Below the pieces are notes generated by a model, which ran no database searches, had not been told where the DNA came from, and worked only from the letters and a program-made list of their open reading frames with translations. The position numbers were made by a program, and so were the translations under genes. DNA of 8,585 nucleotides, taken from positions 1-8,585 of the forward strand of contig CANFNO010000082.1 of assembly GCA_947447845.1 (NCBI GenBank), given 5' to 3'. This document shows, one piece after another, positions 1 through 6,335 of the stretch; position 1 is the stretch's first letter; each line of letters begins with the position of its first letter. Origin of the DNA: Burkholderiales bacterium (GTDB taxonomy: Bacteria > Pseudomonadota > Gammaproteobacteria > Burkholderiales > Burkholderiaceae).

Positions 1-488
1 TCACCCCCGATGAAATCAAGATCGGCATCATGCCCGGTCACATTCACCGCAAGGGTCGTATCGGCGTGGTTTCCCGCTCCGGTACCCTGACATACGAAGC
101 AGTGGCTCAACTGACCGAAATCGGTCTGGGTCAATCGTCTGCTGTCGGTATTGGTGGCGACCCCATCAATGGCCTGAAGCACATCGATGTGATGCGCGCC
201 TTCAACGACGATCCTGATACCGATGCGGTCATCATGATTGGCGAAATCGGCGGACCGGACGAAGCCGAAGCTGCTCGCTGGTGCAAGCTCAATATGAAGA
301 AGCCCATCGTCGGTTTCATCGCCGGTGTGACGGCTCCTGCCGGCAAGCGCATGGGCCACGCAGGTGCCCTGATCTCCGGTGGCGCCGATACGGCCGATGC
401 CAAGCTGGCAGTGATGGAAGAGTGCGGCTTCACTGTCACACGCAATCCGTCTGAAATGGCCAAGCTGCTCAAGGCGCTGCTCAAATAA
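1..488 (+). CDS. sucD: Succinyl-CoA ligase [ADP-forming] alpha subunit, C-terminal part (5' end outside window)
   Basis: This is the 3' part of sucD, whose product forms the CoA-binding, phosphohistidine-carrying alpha subunit of succinyl-CoA synthetase. With SucB-independent partner SucC it interconverts succinyl-CoA and succinate with NTP formation in the cytoplasmic TCA cycle. Codons are read from base 3; bases 1-2 complete a codon split by the window edge. The 161 visible residues match the ligase half of the roughly 290-residue family. Recognisable blocks are [24 protein letters not shown] and the active-site block GKRMGHAGA, whose His codon at 357-359 is the residue phosphorylated in the E. 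coli enzyme. The frame ends at TAA 486-488, close to the usual family C-terminus (ending LLK). The ATG at base 30 is an internal Met, not a start. sucC is expected just upstream, outside the window. A terminator lies shortly downstream. Confidence 0.97.
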   Translation, partial: TPDEIKIGIMPGHIHRKGRIGVVSRSGTLTYEAVAQLTEIGLGQSSAVGIGGDPINGLKHIDVMRAFNDDPDTDAVIMIGEIGGPDEAEAARWCKLNMKKPIVGFIAGVTAPAGKRMGHAGALISGGADTADAKLAVMEECGFTVTRNPSEMAKLLKALLK

Positions 489-508
489 GCAGACCAAAGC
501 GTCAGTCA

Positions 509-529
509 CCACGGGTTGCAAACCCGTGG
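509..529 (+). repeat. Perfect 9-bp hairpin downstream of sucD
   Basis: CCACGGGTT (509-517) and AACCCGTGG (521-529) form a perfect 9-bp stem with a 3-base GCA loop. There is no T run directly after it on the plus strand. It may stabilise the sucD transcript 3' end or act together with the T-tailed hairpin that starts five bases later. Confidence 0.6.
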
Positions 530-533
530 CAAC

Positions 534-568
534 AAAAAAGCCCAGACCTCAACACCTGGGCTTTTTTT
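534..568. terminator. Bidirectional Rho-independent terminator between sucD and terC
   Basis: AAAAAAGCCCAG (534-545) pairs perfectly with CTGGGCTTTTTT (556-567) around a 10-base loop. The stem is flanked by A runs on the left and seven Ts (562-568) on the right. Read on plus it gives a GC stem plus a U tract for sucD. Read on minus the A run becomes the U tract for terC, whose stop is at 612. This is the standard arrangement for two convergent genes sharing one terminator. Confidence 0.9.
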
Positions 569-595
569 GTGGGTGCCAGGGGTTGCAGTTACCCA

Positions 596-609
596 AGCAT
601 GCGCATGCT
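596..609. repeat. Perfect 14-bp palindrome next to the terC stop codon
   Basis: Bases 596-609 (AGCATGCGCATGCT) equal their own reverse complement and consist of two abutting GCATGC hexamers with one flanking base on each side. The palindrome lies 2 bases beyond the terC stop. With no loop it is more likely a two-fold-symmetric DNA sequence than an RNA hairpin. I assign no function. Confidence 0.5.
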
Positions 610-611
610 GT

Positions 612-1319
612 TTATTTCGATTGAGCTGAATCCCTGGCGTGTCGTGCCAGCAATTTGCCAAGCGCAAACACGAGCAGGGCACCTGCTGCACCGCAGGCGT
701 AATGGAGGATTTCGGAATTCGGGATCAGAGGTGCAATCGCCGGGTCGCTGAGTGCCATAGATCCGGCAATCCAGCCCAGCAACATGCCGCCGAGGGTGAT
801 GACGGAAGGAAAGCGGTCCATCAGCTTGATGACCATCTGGCTACCGGCCACGATAACGGGAATGGACACCAGCAAGCCAAAGATCACCAGTGCCATCTTG
901 TGCTCACCCCCCGCGTTTTCCGCTGCGCCGGCAATGGCGATGACGTTGTCAATGCTCATGACCAAATCAGCCACGATCACGGTCTTCACCGCAGTCCACA
1001 GGCGTTCACCGCCATCTAAGCCCAGGTGACTTTCTTCGTTTTCCGGCACCAGCAACTTGATACCAATCCAGATCAACAAAATCGCGCCCACCAATTTCAG
1101 GTAAGGAATCTGAAGCAGTGTCAGGGCGAAGAAGATCAGAATGACCCGCAGCACGATAGCACCCAGCGTTCCCCACACAATCCCCTTGGTGCGCAGGGAA
1201 TCAGGCAGTTTGCGGCACGCTAGCGCAATAACCACGGCGTTGTCGCCACCTAAAAGAATGTCGATCATGATGACTTGACCGACCGCCAGTAGAAATGCCG
1301 GCGTAAAAAGCTGTTCCAA
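612..1319 (-). CDS. TerC family (YjbE-like) integral membrane protein, probable metal exporter
   Basis: A 235-residue polytopic protein of the TerC/YjbE family. Characterised bacterial members act in Mn(II) efflux or in supplying metal to exported enzymes; the substrate here is inferred. Seven hydrophobic segments can be traced near residues 8-33, 47-68, 71-91, 110-131, 141-164, 172-190 and 205-223. The paired acidic motifs expected of the family are present: GGDNAV (D26, N27) in the first helix and D118...SIDNV (D124, N125) in the fourth, consistent with an internal two-fold repeat and a membrane metal site. The start is TTG (1317-1319 on minus), supported by AAAGGTG seven bases upstream; the first in-frame ATG would cut into helix 1. 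The gene is convergent with sucD and divergent from the usp gene. No yybP-ykoY Mn riboswitch signature was recognised upstream. It may instead be annotated simply as 'TerC family protein'. Confidence 0.93.
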   Translation of the reverse strand: MEQLFTPAFLLAVGQVIMIDILLGGDNAVVIALACRKLPDSLRTKGIVWGTLGAIVLRVILIFFALTLLQIPYLKLVGAILLIWIGIKLLVPENEESHLGLDGGERLWTAVKTVIVADLVMSIDNVIAIAGAAENAGGEHKMALVIFGLLVSIPVIVAGSQMVIKLMDRFPSVITLGGMLLGWIAGSMALSDPAIAPLIPNSEILHYACGAAGALLVFALGKLLARHARDSAQSK

Positions 1320-1328
1320 GTATCTACA

Positions 1329-1335
1329 CCTTTAA
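1329..1335 (-). promoter_or_regulatory. Shine-Dalgarno supporting the TTG start of terC
   Basis: On the minus strand, bases 1335 to 1329 or so read AAAGGTG and end about seven bases before the TTG codon at 1319-1317. This is the best ribosome binding site near the 5' end of the gene and is the main reason for choosing TTG over the internal ATG at codon 18. Exact edges are uncertain by a base or two. Confidence 0.55.
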
Positions 1336-1452
1336 TGCGGCCATTGCCGATGCGCGCAAAATCGAATAAGGGGTCGGCAACACAGTGGCACAAGACTTAC
1401 TATGCTTGCTACACATAGCCAAGCTTTCAGCAACAAACCTGGTGATTTGAAC

Positions 1453-1875
1453 ATGAAAATTCTTCTTGCAGTGGATGGCAGCAAGTACACAAAAATGATG
1501 TTGGCTTACCTGGCTACCCACAGTGAACTCTTCTCGGTTACTCACCAATACAGCTTGCTGCACGTGCAGGCGGCTCTGCCGACACATGTCCAAAACGTGA
1601 TCGGCAAACAAGATATCAAAAAGTACCATGCGGAGGAGGCGGACAAGGTGCTTGCTCCCGTTAGCAAGTTTCTGTTGCGACATGGCATTCAGGCCAGCAG
1701 CACATGGAAGATAGGCCATGCGGGTGAGCAGATCGCCAAGGCCTGCGCGGAGGATCACTTTGACCTGCTGGTAATGGGCTCGCACGGACATGGCGTGCTG
1801 GCCAATATGGTCATGGGGTCGGTCGCCACGCAGGTCATTTCTCTCTGTCGTGTGCCGGTGTTGCTGGTCCGCTGA
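1453..1875 (+). CDS. Universal stress protein (UspA family), single domain, ATP-binding type
   Basis: A 140-residue cytoplasmic protein with the universal stress fold. Such proteins support survival of stress or growth arrest, often as nucleotide-binding dimers; the specific trigger here is unknown. It opens with the beta-1 block MKILLAVDGS (conserved D8) and carries G109-x2-G112-x9-G122-S123 near the C-terminus, the motif that distinguishes ATP-binding Usp proteins from the non-binding UspA type. It ends with the typical strand VPVLLVR. I place the start at ATG 1453 rather than the in-frame ATG at 1402, because the 17 extra residues are not part of the fold and GGTG (1441-1444) sits eight bases ahead of 1453. 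The gene is divergent from terC and upstream of, but 203 bases apart from, the kinase gene, so it is probably a separate unit. Confidence 0.93.
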   Translation: MKILLAVDGSKYTKMMLAYLATHSELFSVTHQYSLLHVQAALPTHVQNVIGKQDIKKYHAEEADKVLAPVSKFLLRHGIQASSTWKIGHAGEQIAKACAEDHFDLLVMGSHGHGVLANMVMGSVATQVISLCRVPVLLVR

Positions 1876-2078
1876 GGTTGCGGATATGCCGCTTGGGTCG
1901 ACGGGGTTTATCCAAAATTAGCCTGGATCGTCACTAAAACACCACCAATTTGCCTACGAGGCTATTGTCTCTGTGGTTGGGCTCTGATAACGTTGGCGTC
2001 CAAGACCTTGCATACAATGGAGCGCGCTCGTTGATATGCCGGAATACGCCGGTTTGGTATACGGGGCTGGGGTGGCAA
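1876..2078 (+). promoter_or_regulatory. Intergenic region before the kinase cluster; weak promoter candidates
   Basis: These 203 bases separate usp from the kinase start. Two weak sigma70-like pairs are visible: TTGTCT (1965-1970) with GATAAC (1986-1991), spacing 15, and TTGGCG (1993-1998) with TACAAT (2013-2018), spacing 14. TACAAT is a good -10 hexamer but both spacings are short. No convincing terminator follows usp; the only hairpins seen are a 4-bp GCGG/CCGC stem (1880-1892) and a 5-bp ATCCA/TGGAT stem (1910-1928). Short segments at 1883-1920 recur in the same order at 2033-2100. The kinase frame is open back to a TTG at 1950, so part of this stretch could in principle be coded. Confidence 0.3.
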
Positions 2079-2081
2079 TTG
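2069..2081 (+). promoter_or_regulatory. Ribosome binding site and TTG start of the CHASE2 kinase
   Basis: A G-rich stretch GGGGTGG (2069-2075) precedes TTG at 2079-2081 and is the best ribosome binding candidate in the open frame. The upstream TTG codons at 1950 and 2031 have no comparable purine run. The choice fixes the protein at 884 rather than 927 residues. Confidence 0.5.
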
Positions 2082-4733
2082 ACGAAGTCTTCCAAAATTA
2101 AAGCGGGTGCATTCTGGCGAGCCGACTGGTTCGCCGGCGCTCTCATCCTGCTCCTTACGGTGATGTTGCACCTATCGACCGACTTCATCGGGACGCTGGA
2201 GCGCCGCTATTACGACTTCGCCAGCACCAGTACCACACGCCAACCTTCTGACCGCATCGCCGTCATCGCCATTGACGACCAGAGCATTGCCAATATTGGA
2301 CGCTGGCCCTGGCCTCGCGATGTGCACGCCAAGTTGATCGACCTATTGTCGGCAGCCAGAGCCAAGACGGTGGTGCATACGGCCTTCTTTTTTGAACCAC
2401 AGGTGGATCCGGGTCTGGTGTTCATCCGCAAGATGAAGAGTGCTTTGGGCAGCACCACGGATGCAGGCGCCGCCAACGAGCAGATTGGAACCCTCATTGC
2501 CGAGGCCGAAAGCGCACTCGATACCGATGCGGTGTTGGAGGCGAGTCTGCAAAAGGCCGGCAATGTGTTGTTGCCCTCGGTTTTTACCCTGGGTGAACAG
2601 CAGGGTAAACCCGATAACCCGTTGCCTGCCTATGCCCTCAAGAGCGCGCTTGACGACCTGAATGGTTTTTCAGTGAGTGCCACGCGGGGCCAGCAACCTA
2701 TTGAATTGCTTGGCAATGCCGCTGCGGGTATCGGTCACCTCAACCAGTTCCCGGATGTCGACGGCGCGGTGCGCGCAGAGCCCTTGCTGGTGAACTATTA
2801 CGGCAAGGCCGTACCGTCCATGGCTTTGCTGGCCGCGTGGAAGAGTCTGAATCTGGGCCCAGCGGATATCAAGCTCAACACCGGTGAATCGGTACAAATC
2901 GGAAAGCTACGGGTGCGCACCGATGAGGCGGCGCTGATGTTGCCGCAGTTTTATCGCGGTCATGATGGCAAACCTGCGTTTGCCGTGGATTCTTTTTACG
3001 ACGTTTTGACAGGGAAAATCCCGGCCGGCAAATATGCCGACAAGATTGTCATCATCGGCGCCACGGCAGCCGGCGTGGGTGTTCAGTTTCCCGTTCCAGG
3101 GTATAGCGGACTGTCCCCGGCGGAGACTGTGGCACACATCACCTCCAGCATTTTGAATGAGCATTTCATTGTCCAGCCCTCATGGAGCGTATGGGCTTCG
3201 CTGGGCTCTTTCCTGTTGATTGCAGCCTATGTCATTGCCGGTGTGCCGCGCCTGTCAGCGGGTAAGGCGGCCACTGTGACTTTTGCACTTTTTGTGCTTC
3301 TGATGGCTGCAGAATTCGGGCTTCTTTCTACTGCCGCAACCTGGGTCAAGCTGGTTTTCCCAGCCACTGCGCTGGTGTTGGGCCATCTGGCGCTGACTAC
3401 GAAGCGCTTCCTGATGACGGAAGCGGGCAAGGTGAAATCCGACGAAGAGTCGGCCGAAACCAATCGCATGATGGGCTTGGCATTGCAAGGGCAGGGTCAG
3501 TTGGATATGGCGTTTGACCGTTTCCGTCGCGTGCCCATGGCGGATGCCGTGATGGGCAACTTGTATAGCCTGGCGCTGGACTTTGAACGTAAACGACAGT
3601 TCAACAAGGCCGAAGCGGTGTACCAGCACATGTCCGCGTTTGATCCGGATTACAAGGACCTCAAGGCAAAGCTCAACCGGGCCAAAAATCTTTCGGAAAC
3701 GGTCATGCTGGGCGGTGGCGGTGCACACCCAGGAGGCACGATGTTGCTGGATGGTGGCGCCGTAGAAAAACCCATGTTGGGCCGCTATCAGGTCGAAAAA
3801 GAATTGGGCAAGGGCGCGATGGGCGTGGTCTATCTGGGCCGGGACCCCAAGATCGGGCGCGTCGTGGCCATCAAGACCATGGCCTTGAGCCAGGAGTTTT
3901 CCGGCGATGAGTTGATCGATGCCCGTGAGCGCTTCTTCCGTGAGGCTGAAACGGCAGGGCGCCTGCAACACCAGAATATCGTCACCATTTTTGATGCCGG
4001 TGAAGAGCACGATCTGGCCTTTATTGCCATGGAGTTCCTAAAAGGAAGCGATCTGGCAGACTTTTGCAAGGGTAGCCAGTTGTTACCTGTGGGCAAGGTC
4101 ATCAGCATTGTGGCCCGGGTTGCAGAAGCACTGGCTTATGCGCATACGCAGAACGTGGTGCACCGCGATATCAAGCCCGCCAACATCATGTATGAGAGTG
4201 AAAGTGACACCGTCAAGGTGACGGACTTCGGCATTGCGCGCATTACGGATTCCAGCAAGACCAAGACCGGACTGGTGCTGGGCACACCAAGTTTCATGTC
4301 GCCGGAGCAATTGGCCGGCAAAAAAGTGGATGGCCGTTCGGACCTGTATTCGTTGGGCGTTATGCTCTACCAGATGCTGGCAGGTGTGCTGCCGTTTCGC
4401 GGTGACTCGATGTCCGAATTGATGTTCAAGATTGCTAACGAAGAGGCTGCTGATATCCGAATTATTCGGCCCGAACTGCCGGAGACCTTGGCCAATGTCG
4501 TGGCACTTGCCTTAAGCAAGCGGCCCGAGACCCGCTACCAGACCGGCGATCAGTTCGCCCTGGATTTGCGTGCAGTGGAAGCCCAATTGGCGGGACAACA
4601 CAATGCGAAGCCAGCCAGTGCGAGCGTTCAGGAATCTTTACAGATGGAAAAGACGGTCAGTTTTGCATCCACCGTGCCAGGAATTGCTGCCGGCCCGGTG
4701 CGGACCGGCGATGCGGCCGATATTGAAATATAA
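2079..4733 (+). CDS. CHASE2-sensor transmembrane Ser/Thr protein kinase with TPR-like linker
   Basis: An 884-residue receptor-type Hanks kinase. Order: helix 17-33; periplasmic CHASE2 about 37-365 (with GRWPWPR and the late block KIVIIGATA); helices near 369-390, 397-416 and 422-440; a TPR-like segment about 460-536 whose second unit fits the consensus (A499, F508, A511, Y515, P523); then the kinase domain about 570-835. Catalytic features are intact: G577-x-G579-x2-G582 loop, K599 in VAIK, H695-R-D697 with N702, D716-F-G, and S741-P-E for APE. T728 and T730 align with the activation-loop threonines of mycobacterial PknB. A low-complexity tail follows. Four helices place sensor outside and kinase inside. 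I chose TTG 2079 because GGGGTGG lies just ahead and the next ATG falls inside helix 1; TTG 1950 would add 43 residues that look non-conserved. PP2C follows after 8 bases. Confidence 0.93.
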   Translation: MTKSSKIKAGAFWRADWFAGALILLLTVMLHLSTDFIGTLERRYYDFASTSTTRQPSDRIAVIAIDDQSIANIGRWPWPRDVHAKLIDLLSAARAKTVVHTAFFFEPQVDPGLVFIRKMKSALGSTTDAGAANEQIGTLIAEAESALDTDAVLEASLQKAGNVLLPSVFTLGEQQGKPDNPLPAYALKSALDDLNGFSVSATRGQQPIELLGNAAAGIGHLNQFPDVDGAVRAEPLLVNYYGKAVPSMALLAAWKSLNLGPADIKLNTGESVQIGKLRVRTDEAALMLPQFYRGHDGKPAFAVDSFYDVLTGKIPAGKYADKIVIIGATAAGVGVQFPVPGYSGLSPAETVAHITSSILNEHFIVQPSWSVWASLGSFLLIAAYVIAGVPRLSAGKAATVTFALFVLLMAAEFGLLSTAATWVKLVFPATALVLGHLALTTKRFLMTEAGKVKSDEESAETNRMMGLALQGQGQLDMAFDRFRRVPMADAVMGNLYSLALDFERKRQFNKAEAVYQHMSAFDPDYKDLKAKLNRAKNLSETVMLGGGGAHPGGTMLLDGGAVEKPMLGRYQVEKELGKGAMGVVYLGRDPKIGRVVAIKTMALSQEFSGDELIDARERFFREAETAGRLQHQNIVTIFDAGEEHDLAFIAMEFLKGSDLADFCKGSQLLPVGKVISIVARVAEALAYAHTQNVVHRDIKPANIMYESESDTVKVTDFGIARITDSSKTKTGLVLGTPSFMSPEQLAGKKVDGRSDLYSLGVMLYQMLAGVLPFRGDSMSELMFKIANEEAADIRIIRPELPETLANVVALALSKRPETRYQTGDQFALDLRAVEAQLAGQHNAKPASASVQESLQMEKTVSFASTVPGIAAGPVRTGDAADIEI

Positions 4734-4741
4734 AGACAAGA

Positions 4742-5527
4742 ATGATCTATAAATTTTGCGCAAAAACGGATACGGGTCGGTCTCGAGAAAACAATGAAGA
4801 TTCGGTCGCAGTGGATGAAGAAACACGGCTTGCGGTGTTGGCTGATGGCATGGGAGGTTATAACGCAGGCGAAATCGCCAGTGGCATGGCCACGGCATTC
4901 ATCAAATCGGAGATGAGCCGCTGGCTTACCGAAGTGGGCACAACGGCCCGTCCCAAGGAAGTGCGCCGTGCGATGGAAATCTGCGTGGACAGCGCCAATC
5001 TATCTATTTTTAACGCGGCCAATTCCAACGCAAACTACTCCGGGATGGGTACCACCTTGGTGGTGGGGGTTTTTCGCGACGATGTACTCGTGTTGGGCCA
5101 TATCGGCGACTCGCGCTGTTACCGATTGCGCGCAGGCAAACTCGAGCAAATTTCGCGGGATCATTCGCTGTTGCAGGAGCAGATTGATGCCGGGCTGGTC
5201 ACGCTGGAACAGGCACAGCACTCAAACATCAAGAACCTGGTGACGCGGGCACTGGGTGTGGAAGAGATCGTGTTGTTGGAAGTCAACGAATATCAGGTGG
5301 AACTGGGCGACCTGTACCTGATGTGCTCGGACGGGTTATCCGATATGGTTCAGGACGCAGTCATCGCTAAAATCCTGAATGCCGAAGGTGGGTTAGAGCA
5401 TAAAGTTCAGATGTTGGTTGATGCCGCCAACGACAATGGCGGCAGGGATAATATTTCCGTTTTGATGGTGGAAGTCTTAGAAGCCACTGAAAAGCGGGGT
5501 TTAATCGCGAGATTGCTAGGGAAGTAA
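4742..5527 (+). CDS. PP2C-family (PPM) Ser/Thr protein phosphatase
   Basis: A 261-residue cytoplasmic metal-dependent phosphatase of the PP2C family, of the compact Stp/PstP type that reverses Hanks-kinase phosphorylation. Motifs appear in family order: R15 with N-E19-D20-S, the metal-binding A-D35-G-M-G-G block, GMGTTLVVG, GHIG-D123-SR, the DHSLLQEQIDAG segment, CS-D197-GLSD and GGR-D236-N. All expected metal-coordinating aspartates are present, so it should be active. No signal peptide or membrane segment is visible. The start ATG lies 8 bases after the kinase stop with only a weak A/G-rich leader (AAGACAAGA), which suggests translation linked to the kinase gene. Its likely substrates are the autophosphorylated kinase and any phospho-partner recognised by the next gene's FHA domain. 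This substrate claim is inferred from gene order. Confidence 0.95.
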   Translation: MIYKFCAKTDTGRSRENNEDSVAVDEETRLAVLADGMGGYNAGEIASGMATAFIKSEMSRWLTEVGTTARPKEVRRAMEICVDSANLSIFNAANSNANYSGMGTTLVVGVFRDDVLVLGHIGDSRCYRLRAGKLEQISRDHSLLQEQIDAGLVTLEQAQHSNIKNLVTRALGVEEIVLLEVNEYQVELGDLYLMCSDGLSDMVQDAVIAKILNAEGGLEHKVQMLVDAANDNGGRDNISVLMVEVLEATEKRGLIARLLGK

Positions 5528-5562
5528 CGCGTGTTTAGTTTTCCATATTCAAACTACAGGAA

Positions 5563-5568
5563 AAGGAG
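5563..5568 (+). promoter_or_regulatory. Strong Shine-Dalgarno for the FHA gene
   Basis: AAGGAG at 5563-5568 sits six bases before ATG 5575. It is the clearest ribosome binding site of the four-gene cluster. The 47-base gap before the gene has no terminator-like structure. Confidence 0.75.
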
Positions 5569-5574
5569 CCGGTC

Positions 5575-6282
5575 ATGCCGAAAATGATCGTGTCGATCGA
5601 CGAGGTCGTTATCAAGGAAGTCCAACTTACCAAGGACAGAACCACCTTGGGCCGTAGACCTTATAACGATATCGTTATTGATAACCTGGCAGTCAGCGGA
5701 GAGCACGCAGTCATACATATGAACGGCCCCGAGGTTGTGCTCGAAGACCTCAACAGCACCAATGGCACCTACGTCAATGGCAAGGCAATCAAAAAACAGG
5801 CCTTGCAAAATGGTGATGGTATTGAGGTGGGCAAGTACAAAATCAAGTTTGTTGGCGACAGTGCGGGTGACAATTTTGACAAGACCATGGTGGTCAGGGC
5901 CCGTCCAACGGCACCGGCAGCACCTGCTTCGCCGGCAACCGAACACCCTGCAGTCCCAGTAGCTGCGCCTGCCCCGACGCCCAGTTATCCGGCCGCGCGA
6001 CCCTTGGACTTAGGTGGTTCGACTTCCGCCAGCATCAAGGTCCTGAGCGGCGCGGCAGCCGGACGCGAAGTGCCACTTACCAAGGTAGTCACCACCATTG
6101 GCAAGCCAGCCGTAGCCGTGGCGGCCATTACCAAGCGCCAACATGGTTATGTGGTGCACCACGTCGAGGGCGGCGGAAACCCCACATTGAACGGCCGGGC
6201 GATTACTTCCGATCCGGTCCCCTTGCGAAACGGTGACGTGATAGAGCTTGCCGGTACGCAGATGCAGTTCGTGCAAGTCTAG
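5575..6282 (+). CDS. Tandem FHA-domain protein: canonical N-terminal FHA plus degenerate C-terminal FHA-like domain
   Basis: A 235-residue soluble protein, probably the phosphothreonine-binding adaptor of the adjacent kinase. The first FHA domain (about 4-93) keeps the key positions G26-R27, S41-x2-H44 and N63-G64/N68-G69, so phosphothreonine binding is expected. It is followed by FDKT104MVV, then a Pro/Ala-rich linker (about 108-150). The C-terminal unit (about 152-235) has the same outline: TTIGK (G176, K177), KRQH190, N206-G207 and RNGDVIEL. The loop Arg is replaced by Lys and the usual Ser before the His is lost. I therefore read it as a second FHA fold with weakened or changed ligand specificity. 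It lies 47 bases after PP2C and 53 before the cyclase and has a strong ribosome binding site. The second-domain call is by eye. Confidence 0.9.
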   Translation: MPKMIVSIDEVVIKEVQLTKDRTTLGRRPYNDIVIDNLAVSGEHAVIHMNGPEVVLEDLNSTNGTYVNGKAIKKQALQNGDGIEVGKYKIKFVGDSAGDNFDKTMVVRARPTAPAAPASPATEHPAVPVAAPAPTPSYPAARPLDLGGSTSASIKVLSGAAAGREVPLTKVVTTIGKPAVAVAAITKRQHGYVVHHVEGGGNPTLNGRAITSDPVPLRNGDVIELAGTQMQFVQV

Positions 6283-6326
6283 GCGGCGGCAGAAGCACCG
6301 CGCCGCCATGCGTTCGAATTGCGGCG
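6282..6326 (+). promoter_or_regulatory. Mutually exclusive GC-rich hairpins between the FHA and cyclase genes
   Basis: CGCCGCC (6301-6307) can pair with GGCGGCG (6282-6288, starting in the FHA stop codon; 7 bp, 12-base loop). Alternatively its first six bases can pair with GCGGCG (6321-6326; 6 bp, 14-base loop). The pairings exclude each other, and the second ends nine bases before the cyclase ATG, in the ribosome binding zone. There is no T tract, so neither is an intrinsic terminator. A regulatory role is inference. Confidence 0.3.
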
Positions 6327-6335
6327 TGGCTTGAC

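Noticed and set aside
639..1019. 126-codon plus-strand frame inside terC
   Set aside because: The composition is His/Gln/Asp-rich as expected from reading antisense to a membrane protein, and the terC frame has the real family motifs.
1386..1401. Sigma54-like promoter ahead of the usp gene (TGGCAC, five bases, TTACT)
   Set aside because: The -24 element matches well, but the -12 element has AC where the nearly invariant GC is required, and no enhancer-binding regulator is encoded nearby. It is a near miss only.
1320..1452. yybP-ykoY manganese riboswitch in the leader of the TerC-family gene
   Set aside because: The minus strand between usp and terC lacks the recognisable conserved loop sequences of that riboswitch, and the leader is short.
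1402..1452. Seventeen-residue N-terminal extension of the Usp protein
   Set aside because: The universal stress fold begins at MKILLAVDG, and the better ribosome binding site precedes the ATG at 1453.
1324..1791. 155-codon minus-strand frame opposite usp
   Set aside because: It is antisense to a clear Usp protein over most of its length and shows no family motif.
3255..4010. 251-codon open frame on the minus strand opposite the kinase gene
   Set aside because: It lies wholly antisense to conserved TPR and kinase motifs, has no recognisable domain and is typical of shadow frames in GC-rich coding DNA.
2079..6282. Type VI secretion post-translational regulatory set (PpkA-PppA-Fha)
   Set aside because: The kinase-PP2C-FHA trio is the same enzyme logic, but the kinase has a CHASE2 sensor, no Tss or Tag gene is present, and the partner gene is an adenylate cyclase.
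6282..6307. Rho-independent terminator after the FHA gene
   Set aside because: A GC stem exists but no T tract follows; the next codirectional gene starts 29 bases later.
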